From positions 62,460-92,480 of the forward strand of contig DKKR01000030.1 in NCBI GenBank assembly GCA_002455375.1: 30,021 nucleotides of DNA. Reading direction: 5' to 3'. A model generated the notes under the pieces. The model had not been told where the DNA came from. It did no database searches and was given only the letters and a program-made list of their open reading frames with translations. Source of the DNA: Bacteroidetes bacterium UBA6661 (GTDB lineage: Bacteria; Bacteroidota; Bacteroidia; AKYH767-A; OLB10). Positions 24,201 through 30,021 of the stretch are shown piece by piece. The translations under genes were made by a program, and so were the position numbers. The first letter of the stretch is position 1; every line of letters begins with the position of its first letter.

Positions 24201-24650
24201 ATTACAAATACATTATGCAGTTTGTACTGTAAAAATTATGCCAAGGTTACAACAGCACACTGTTATGGGGTTATTCATTTCGGTTTCATCAAGGCTGCAT
24301 CAAAGCTAAACGCATAAGATGAATAGTTGAAGGCTGCCATCCTACAATCTTTAACTGTGAGGAAGTTTAAAAATTGATAACATATAAGTTAAATCTGTAA
24401 AATTTATATCCAAAAGCAGATTAATTTTCACAAGCATTATTTTATTGACTTTTATATTGAACAGCCGGGGAAAGTGCAGGAAAAAAAATGAAAATTAATT
24501 AGCCATATATTTATTTTGAAAAAGGAATGTATTCAAACAATTTTTATGATTAAAGACAACACTTTATTAATACCGGATTACTTCAATTTTTAAGATTAAA
24601 AATATTAGTCCAAGAAATTTTTAAGCAATGGTTTTTTATAAGCAATCCCA
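24201..24650. other. intergenic region, 450 bases
   Basis: This is the longest stretch without a gene. It is AT-rich, with no tRNA, strong hairpin or credible ORF; the longest short frames are about 15 codons. 'aaggctgc' occurs twice (24290 and 24330 area). It lies upstream of the DUF3606-like gene and downstream of the exported Fn3-like protein gene, both on the minus strand. Confidence 0.55.
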
Positions 24651-25433
24651 CTACTTACTATTCGCAACATCTTCTTTTCCGGCTTTTACTATTTCGCCAT
24701 ATTGCGTTTCGTCACCATCAAAAGATTTTAGTTTTATGCGGTAGTAGTTTGTTGTACCTGCATCAGTTCTGTCAACAAAAGAATAGTAGTTTATCTGATT
24801 GTTACGGTTGGCTTTTACCAATCCGGCTTCACTAAAGTCGGTTCCGTTAGCAGAGCGCTCTACAATAAAATAGTTATTGCTATCATTAGTTTTGCATTTC
24901 CACACCACACTCGATGTGTTTGCATGTTGAATAACTTTTAGTTCAGGGTCATCATCTTTTGATATTGCAGTAATAGCAACGGCACCCTCTGTCAACCTCC
25001 ATGCACGGTCAACCCCCAACGATTTTAGAACAATATTTACTTTCAGTACGGGTGATTTTTCACCTTCAACTTCGTATTTAAATTTTTTGCTTTCTGTCAT
25101 ATCGCTGCCTTTAACAACAAACGATTTTGCAATAGCCTCATTTTGCATAATATAAATAATGCACTGGTCATCGGAATTGAGCTTACCATCTGCAGTTAAA
25201 GTTACTTCTACCTGATAGCGATAGTTTCCTTTTTCATTACACAATCTGTTGTTTGAAGTGAAAATGGCAGAGTCGTTGCGCACTTCCCAATATTCAGAGT
25301 TAAAAACACCACCGGAAACTTTAAAGGTTTCACTCTTTTTAAAGTTTACCGAATAAATAACTTTATCACCCGCCAGCAGACAGGTTGTTAGTGTCATTAA
25401 CAGCAGTGTTCCAATAGTCTTTTTCATTTTCAT
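24651..25433 (-). CDS. exported protein with a C-terminal Fn3-like domain
   Basis: The 260-residue protein starts at the ATG at 25433 and has a signal peptide (MKMKKTIGTLLLMTLTTCLLA). The N-terminal ~140 residues form an unrecognised beta-rich domain ('VIYSVNFKKSETFKVSGGVF', 'YRYQVEVTL', 'LKVNIVLKSL'). The C-terminal ~85 residues ('NNYFIVERSANGTDF' to 'TNYYRIKLKSFDGDETQYGE') are the Fn3-like module common in Bacteroidota secreted proteins just before a sorting domain. Here the protein ends without a sorting domain, so it is probably periplasmic. An open ATG eight codons upstream (25457) overlaps the control region and is less likely. A near-match -7 element (AATATTTG, 25462..25455) lies upstream. 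Confidence 0.7.
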   Translation of the reverse strand: MKMKKTIGTLLLMTLTTCLLAGDKVIYSVNFKKSETFKVSGGVFNSEYWEVRNDSAIFTSNNRLCNEKGNYRYQVEVTLTADGKLNSDDQCIIYIMQNEAIAKSFVVKGSDMTESKKFKYEVEGEKSPVLKVNIVLKSLGVDRAWRLTEGAVAITAISKDDDPELKVIQHANTSSVVWKCKTNDSNNYFIVERSANGTDFSEAGLVKANRNNQINYYSFVDRTDAGTTNYYRIKLKSFDGDETQYGEIVKAGKEDVANSK

Positions 25434-25487
25434 GAGTCCGATTTTTTCTTTATACAAATATTGAAGAATAAGGGTGTATGTTTATGC

Positions 25488-25495
25488 TACTTTTG
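25488..25495 (+). promoter_or_regulatory. -7 element for hemW
   Basis: TACTTTTG matches TAnnTTTG exactly and is 13 bases before the ATG at 25509, giving a leader of about 10 bases. The -33 element is unclear (nearest TTG 24 bases upstream). Confidence 0.45.
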
Positions 25496-25508
25496 CCATA
25501 CTTTTCAA

Positions 25509-26636
25509 ATGGCAGGTGTTTATATCCATATTCCGTTTTGCAGGAAGGCTTGTACTTACTGCGACTTTCATTTTTCGACTCAGCTACAAAACAAGAACGC
25601 ATTTGTTGAAGCCTTGTTGCATGAGATAGAACTGCAGACACACTATATTAATGAACCTGTTACAACAATATATTTCGGTGGAGGTACACCATCGCTGCTC
25701 ACAGCAGCAGAGATAAACACCATCATTGAAAAATTAAGCAGTGTATTTAAACTTGATGTTAAAGAAATTACTTTAGAGGCTAATCCTGATAATCTGACAA
25801 CTTCATATTTGAAAGAGTTGCAGACAACAGCAGTGAACAGATTGAGTATTGGTGTACAGTCGTTCGAAGAGCAGCGTCTGCAATGGATGAACAGAAGTCA
25901 TACTACACAGCAGTCAGTTGTAGCTATTGAGTCTGCTCTGCAAATTGGATTTAATGTAAGTGCCGATTTGATTTTTGCCTTGCCTGAAATGTCAAATGAT
26001 GAATGGCAAAAGCAGCTACAGAAGATGATTGGTTTAAAACCGCATCATGTTTCTGCCTATAGTTTAACACTGGAAGAAAGGACGGTTTATCATCATCAGG
26101 TTGCGAAGAAGAAAATTAAGGAGCTAAACGATGTTCAATCAGAAGCGCAATTTATGCTGGCACATCAGTTGTTGAGCGAGGCAGGATATCATCACTACGA
26201 AATATCGAACTACGCAAGTGATGGACACGTTGCCGTGCACAACAGCAGTTACTGGAAGGCAGAAATATATTTAGGTCTTGGCCCATCGGCACATAGTTTT
26301 AACGGAAAAACGCGCCAATGGAATATCAGAAATAACACAGCTTATATTAAATCATTGCATGAGGGAAAACTTCCTTTTGAAAGCGAAATGCTGACAGAAG
26401 TTGACAGTTATAATGAATATGTAATGACACGCCTGAGAACCGACAAAGGAATTGACGAAAAACAGTGGCATAAATTGTTGCCTGAAAATCATAAGGTGAA
26501 TTTACTGGCGGAAATGAATGAGTTGACAGGTCAGAAATTTTTAGTACGTGACGCTTCTCGTATATTTATCCCCTTGCAACATTGGTACAAAGCCGATCAG
26601 ATAATCAGTAGATTGTTTGCAACAGAAATTAGCTAA
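25509..26636 (+). CDS. hemW: radical SAM heme chaperone HemW
   Basis: The 375-residue protein opens 'VYIHIPFCRKACTYCDFHF', with the radical-SAM Cx3Cx2C cluster ligands Cys11, Cys15 and Cys18. 'YFGGGTPSLL' (near 55) and 'NRLSIGVQSFEEQRLQWMNR' follow in the SAM-binding barrel. 'HNSSYWKAEIYLGLGPSAHS' is the HNxxYW motif that marks HemW rather than the coproporphyrinogen dehydrogenase HemN. HemW binds heme and delivers it to respiratory enzymes. The frame is open 16 codons upstream, but only the chosen start follows the promoter and gives the conserved N-terminus. The cyclase-family gene starts five bases after its stop, so they are probably one operon with the DUF502 and RemB-like genes. Confidence 0.93.
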   Translation: MAGVYIHIPFCRKACTYCDFHFSTQLQNKNAFVEALLHEIELQTHYINEPVTTIYFGGGTPSLLTAAEINTIIEKLSSVFKLDVKEITLEANPDNLTTSYLKELQTTAVNRLSIGVQSFEEQRLQWMNRSHTTQQSVVAIESALQIGFNVSADLIFALPEMSNDEWQKQLQKMIGLKPHHVSAYSLTLEERTVYHHQVAKKKIKELNDVQSEAQFMLAHQLLSEAGYHHYEISNYASDGHVAVHNSSYWKAEIYLGLGPSAHSFNGKTRQWNIRNNTAYIKSLHEGKLPFESEMLTEVDSYNEYVMTRLRTDKGIDEKQWHKLLPENHKVNLLAEMNELTGQKFLVRDASRIFIPLQHWYKADQIISRLFATEIS

Positions 26637-26641
26637 AAGAA

Positions 26642-27394
26642 ATGATTGTACATTTAAAAATAGGAAACCAAGAGTATTCAGCAAAGCTCAATGAGCCAAT
26701 AGATATTTCTATTCCATTGCACTCCGGCAATGATAATGTTAATGCATGGTATGCTCCTCCACCGGAAATTGTTCCTGTGCGCATGGATAGTTGGGTAGGA
26801 GAAGTAGCACAGGGTGCAGCAGTAAATTTCAGAAATGTGTTTTTTAATCCGCATGCTCATGGCACGCATACAGAGTGTGTAGGACATATCACCAAAGAGT
26901 GGGTTTCATTAAATAAAGTATTGAAACAGTTTTTCTTTTCAGCAAAACTGATTACGGTACTACCTAAGATTGCCGATGGCGATAGGATTATCACCAAGGA
27001 AGATATAGTGCAGGCATGGGAAAACTGTGGTGCAGAAGCATTAGTCATCCGTACCCTACCTAATGACAACAGCAAACAATGCAGACATTATTCAAATACC
27101 AATCCGCCTTATCTACATCATGAAGCAGCAGCGTGGATGGCAGAACAAAATATCAAACATCTGTTACTTGACCTTCCTTCGGTTGACCGTGAGCAGGATG
27201 GAGGGAAACTACTAGCCCACAATGCATTCTGGAATACGTCAAAAAATGTTCGTTATGGTTGTACTATTTCAGAAATGATTTTTGTGCCCGACCATATTGC
27301 CGATGGACTATATTTGCTCAATATTCAGATTACTGCATTGGAGAATGATGCAAGCCCTTCTAAACCACTATTGTTTCAGTTGACTAAAAAATAA
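26642..27394 (+). CDS. cyclase/kynurenine formamidase-like metal hydrolase
   Basis: The 250-residue protein matches the cyclase family (kynurenine formamidase KynB type). The metal motif is 'NPHAHGTHTECVGHI', with His71, His76 and His82 as likely ligands and Glu78 where many members have Asp. 'IDISIPLHSG' near residue 20 is the family's opening strand, and 'LLLDLPSVDREQDGGKLLAHNAFW' holds the second conserved region. It would hydrolyse an amide or lactone; N-formylkynurenine is only one possibility. Start ATG 26642 follows hemW by five bases. No other tryptophan-degradation gene is near, so the substrate is open. Confidence 0.82.
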   Translation: MIVHLKIGNQEYSAKLNEPIDISIPLHSGNDNVNAWYAPPPEIVPVRMDSWVGEVAQGAAVNFRNVFFNPHAHGTHTECVGHITKEWVSLNKVLKQFFFSAKLITVLPKIADGDRIITKEDIVQAWENCGAEALVIRTLPNDNSKQCRHYSNTNPPYLHHEAAAWMAEQNIKHLLLDLPSVDREQDGGKLLAHNAFWNTSKNVRYGCTISEMIFVPDHIADGLYLLNIQITALENDASPSKPLLFQLTKK

Positions 27395-27405
27395 AATGTG
27401 TTGAG

Positions 27406-27990
27406 ATGAAAAAACTGCTTAATTATTTCTTTCAGGGATTGTTGGTTGTTGTACCTATTGCAGTTACCATTTTTGTAATCTATAAAATCATAACATGGAT
27501 TGACAACCTGTTACCGTTTCAGATTCCGGTTAAGCTGCCCGGCATTGGCGAAGTGAGCATTCCCGGACTTGGTATTCTCACCATAGTTGTTGCAGTAACA
27601 GCCTTTGGATATTTAGCTAAATTTTTTGTTGCCAATCCGTTTTTTGTTTTACTTGAACGTATGCTGGAGCGAACACCGTTGTTAAAAATTATTTACACTT
27701 CAGTAAAAGATCTGATAGAAGCCTTTGTGGGAGAGAAAAAACGATTTAACCAGCCTGTATTGGTTACGGTTGATAAGGTGTCGGGAGTACAGCGCATTGG
27801 TTTCATCACACAAAAAGATTTATCGGTGCTTGGCATCAGCAGTAATAAAATGGCAGTTTATCTTCCTTTCTCCTATGGCTTTAACGGTCAGCTGGTGATA
27901 GTGCCTGCAGAGAATGTTGAGAAGATAGATGCATCAGGCACAGAGATGATGAAGTTTGTAATTTCAGGAGGTGTTACAGAAGTAGATTAA
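27406..27990 (+). CDS. DUF502 family membrane protein
   Basis: The 194-residue protein has two membrane segments (about 5-28 and 52-76) and a C-terminal soluble domain. The opening 'LLNYFFQGLLVVVPIAVTIFVIY' and 'PLLKIIYTSVKDLIEAFVGEK' (about 92-112) are the DUF502 signatures. The role is unknown. It lies 11 bases after the cyclase gene and 10 bases before the RemB-like gene, suggesting one transcript. Confidence 0.9.
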   Translation: MKKLLNYFFQGLLVVVPIAVTIFVIYKIITWIDNLLPFQIPVKLPGIGEVSIPGLGILTIVVAVTAFGYLAKFFVANPFFVLLERMLERTPLLKIIYTSVKDLIEAFVGEKKRFNQPVLVTVDKVSGVQRIGFITQKDLSVLGISSNKMAVYLPFSYGFNGQLVIVPAENVEKIDASGTEMMKFVISGGVTEVD

Positions 27991-28000
27991 ACAAGGAGCT

Positions 28001-29599
28001 ATGAATATTTTTCGGTTTGCATTATTTGCGACAATGTTAATTTTAATAGGGTCAGGTGTTTGTGCACAGGATTATTTTATTCCGCTAAACAGAGAATGGA
28101 ACCTGCGTTATGAACCCTTTCTTCAGACTACAAAGAGCAATAAACTACATACATCCATCAGGCCTTATCGTAATGATGAAATTATTGCTGTTGCAAACAT
28201 TGATTCTATTGACACGGCTAATTTTCCGATAACTCGTTTTTCAAAAACCTTGGTCGGTCGAAAAATTTTTAAAGAACATTTAGTACAAATCAAGGATGAT
28301 GATTTTCTGATTCATGCCGATTTTATTTTTGAAGGCAGAATAGGTAAAGACCTTCCCGAAACAGAAACATTGTTCACCAATTCAAGAGGATTTTGGCTTG
28401 GCGGAACGGCAGGGAAAAGATTTTCTTTCTCTACAACATTTTTCGAAAATCAGGCAAGGTTTCCTGCTTACATTGATACGTTTGTTACACACTACAGTAT
28501 CATTCCCGGTGAGGGGCGCATAAAAAAACAGTATGGCAGTTATGATTATTCCAATGTTACAGGAACCATATCATACACCATCAACAGACATTTTAATGTA
28601 CAATTTGGTCACGATAAAAATTTTATTGGTGATGGTTATCGCTCTTTGCTTTTGTCTGACAATGCCAACAGCTATCCATTTCTTAAAATTTCAACTACGG
28701 CATGGAAGGTTAAGTATGTAAATCTGTTTACAGTACTCACCGACATGCAGTTTCCCGCACCTAACGATATTGCTTTCAAAAAGAAATATGCATCATTCCA
28801 TTATCTAGACCTTAACATCGGCAAACATGCATCTTTCGGAATTTTAGAAAGTGTTGTCTGGTCGGGAGACTCGGCACGCGGGCAAGGTTTTGATATTAAC
28901 TATATGAATCCTTTTGTATTTATCCGACCTGTTGAATTTTCAATAGGTTCGCCAGATAATATGATGCTGGGTTTTAACCTGAAAGTGAAACTGTTTTCGA
29001 AATTGGTATTTTATGGACAGTTGATGTTGGATGAATTTAAACTTTCAGAAATAAGAGATGGTAATGGCTGGTTTGCTAACAAACAAGCATTTCAGTTAGG
29101 ATTAAAGAGTTACGATTTGCCAATTAAAAATCTTGATGTGCTGACAGAGTTTAACTATGTAAGACCTTTTACCTATTCGCACCGAACAACCTTTACAAAC
29201 TATGCACATTTCAATCAGTCGCTGGCACATCCCTTAGGATCAAACTTTATTGAGTCGGTATCCTTGATCAACTACAAGTATAAAAATTTTATTTTCCGCT
29301 TTCAGTTTAACTATGCTGAAACAGCAAGCGATACAGGTAATGCAAATTTGGGTAATGACATTTTCAAGAGCTATGAAACCTACACTTTTGCCTATGGCAA
29401 CAGAATGCTTCAGGGGCAACGTCACAACCTGATTTATAGCGACATCAGAGCAGGGTATTTGATTAATCCACGAACAAATTTATGTTTTGAAATTGGTTAT
29501 AGCTTTAGGAGAATGACAATGGCTAAAGAAGCAGCCACTACAAACTGGGTTTATGCAGGCATAAGGACAGCACTTTTTAACCGCTATCATGATTTTTAA
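28001..29599 (+). CDS. RemB/Wzi-like outer-membrane barrel protein
   Basis: The 532-residue protein has a signal peptide (about 1-22, ending GVCAQ) and a long strand-rich body ending 'RTALFNRYHDF', as outer-membrane barrels do. 'FNVQFGHDKNFIGDGYRSLL' followed by 'LSDNANSYPFLKI' is a hallmark of the Wzi/capsule-assembly family to which Flavobacterium RemB (gliding-related) belongs. It probably sits in the outer membrane and helps hold or assemble surface polysaccharide. A strong Shine-Dalgarno-like 'AAGGAG' lies five bases before the ATG, unusual in this window. Whether it is RemB itself or another Wzi relative cannot be settled by eye. Confidence 0.78.
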   Translation: MNIFRFALFATMLILIGSGVCAQDYFIPLNREWNLRYEPFLQTTKSNKLHTSIRPYRNDEIIAVANIDSIDTANFPITRFSKTLVGRKIFKEHLVQIKDDDFLIHADFIFEGRIGKDLPETETLFTNSRGFWLGGTAGKRFSFSTTFFENQARFPAYIDTFVTHYSIIPGEGRIKKQYGSYDYSNVTGTISYTINRHFNVQFGHDKNFIGDGYRSLLLSDNANSYPFLKISTTAWKVKYVNLFTVLTDMQFPAPNDIAFKKKYASFHYLDLNIGKHASFGILESVVWSGDSARGQGFDINYMNPFVFIRPVEFSIGSPDNMMLGFNLKVKLFSKLVFYGQLMLDEFKLSEIRDGNGWFANKQAFQLGLKSYDLPIKNLDVLTEFNYVRPFTYSHRTTFTNYAHFNQSLAHPLGSNFIESVSLINYKYKNFIFRFQFNYAETASDTGNANLGNDIFKSYETYTFAYGNRMLQGQRHNLIYSDIRAGYLINPRTNLCFEIGYSFRRMTMAKEAATTNWVYAGIRTALFNRYHDF

Positions 29600-29658
29600 T
29601 TACGCCTATATTTAAAGTTGTTTTACCTGAAAAAAACACGTGTTGGCAAAATAATACC

Positions 29659-29687
29659 TTTGTGCTGATTTAACAAAGATACATTTG
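29659..29687 (+). promoter_or_regulatory. promoter of the sugar-phosphate transferase gene
   Basis: TTTG (29659..29662) and TACATTTG (29680..29687) are spaced 17 bases apart. The TTTG is also the end of a second exact TAnnTTTG element (TACCTTTG, 29655..29662), so two overlapping promoters are possible. The ATG at 29708 is 20 bases downstream. Confidence 0.55.
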
Positions 29688-29707
29688 AGCCAAACAGATT
29701 ACGCACC

Positions 29708-30021
29708 ATGATTAATATTGCTTTTAGTTGTATTACCGCTTTTATTATTACTTTTCTTGCCATACCATCAATTATTAAGGTTGCCGTCATAAAAAACCTT
29801 TTTGATGAGCCTGGAGGACGCAAGGCACATAAAGCTAGTGTACCAACATTGGGTGGCTTAGCCATTTTTGCCGGTGTTGTTTTTGCATTTACATTTTGGT
29901 CAGCAGGGTTTAATCTTCAGGACACACAGTACATCATTGCGGCTTTGATTGTGATGTTTTTTATCGGAATTAAAGACGACATAGTTGAACTTCCTGCAAT
30001 GAAAAAACTTTATGGACAGAT
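29708..30021 (+). CDS. WecA/MraY-type undecaprenyl-phosphate sugar-1-phosphate transferase, 5' part
   Basis: Only the first ~104 codons are present; the gene runs off the right edge. Early membrane segments surround 'NLFDEPGGRKAHKASVPTLG', the first cytoplasmic loop shared by WecA/TagO/MraY enzymes, and 'GIKDDI' carries the Asp-Asp pair that binds Mg2+ and the lipid phosphate. The enzyme starts glycan assembly by loading a sugar phosphate on undecaprenyl phosphate. The loop composition is closer to WecA/TagO than MraY. With the RemB/Wzi-like gene upstream, a surface polysaccharide role is plausible. Confidence 0.85.
   Translation, partial: MINIAFSCITAFIITFLAIPSIIKVAVIKNLFDEPGGRKAHKASVPTLGGLAIFAGVVFAFTFWSAGFNLQDTQYIIAALIVMFFIGIKDDIVELPAMKKLYGQ

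Noticed and set aside
29623..29865. 80-residue minus-strand frame near the right edge
   Set aside because: It overlaps the promoter and 5' end of a clear WecA/MraY-type gene on the plus strand and has no domain signature.
1..30021. Mobile element, phage or defence island
   Set aside because: No transposase, integrase, restriction, toxin or phage structural motifs were seen, and no terminal repeats or tRNA-associated attachment duplication was found near tRNA-Phe.

Overview
The window looks like a chromosomal segment of a Bacteroidota bacterium. It is AT-rich. Many genes are preceded by the Bacteroidota-type -7 element TAnnTTTG. It encodes gliding/type IX secretion (T9SS) proteins (GldD, GldE, PorZ, a RemB/Wzi-like protein) and exported proteins ending in T9SS type A sorting domains. 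I cannot place it below phylum with confidence; a Chitinophagales- or Sphingobacteriales-like member is plausible. I see no IS element, integrase, phage gene or CRISPR array.

Left part (1-4104), all minus strand: the 5' end of an ECF sigma factor gene, preceded by a DoxX-like membrane protein and an uncharacterised His/Met-containing lipoprotein, probably one operon. Next come a PLP-dependent group II decarboxylase, an AhpD-like peroxidase and a small His-rich outer-membrane protein. From 4308 the plus strand carries tRNA-Phe, a CheY-like response regulator only 24 bases behind it, and glycyl-tRNA synthetase. A DUF2255-like gene faces glyS.

Middle part (6900-18500): a large YfhO-type membrane protein converges on a GT4 glycosyltransferase with overlapping ends. 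PorZ, which belongs to the T9SS attachment machinery, converges on a membrane protein plus lipoprotein pair. A tyrosine phenol-lyase gene with a clear terminator follows. The ssb-gldE-gldD run links single-strand DNA binding to two gliding/T9SS accessory genes.

Right part (18500-30021): a 1351-residue secreted zinc metalloprotease (3 Fn3 and 7 Ig-like modules, sorting domain) is divergent from a secreted beta-lactamase-fold serine hydrolase that also has a sorting domain. They share a near mirror-symmetric promoter region in which the two promoters overlap. A 59-residue DUF3606-like gene, an exported Fn3-like protein, HemW, a cyclase-family hydrolase, a DUF502 membrane protein, a RemB/Wzi-like barrel and the start of a WecA/MraY-type sugar-phosphate transferase complete the window.

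The common theme is cell-surface biology: T9SS machinery, T9SS cargo, and glycan assembly enzymes. No self-evident new defence or mobile system is visible. The most interesting items are the shared divergent promoter of two T9SS cargo genes, the tRNA-Phe/response-regulator dicistron, the tyrosine phenol-lyase with a possible leader region, and the sigma/DoxX/lipoprotein operon.
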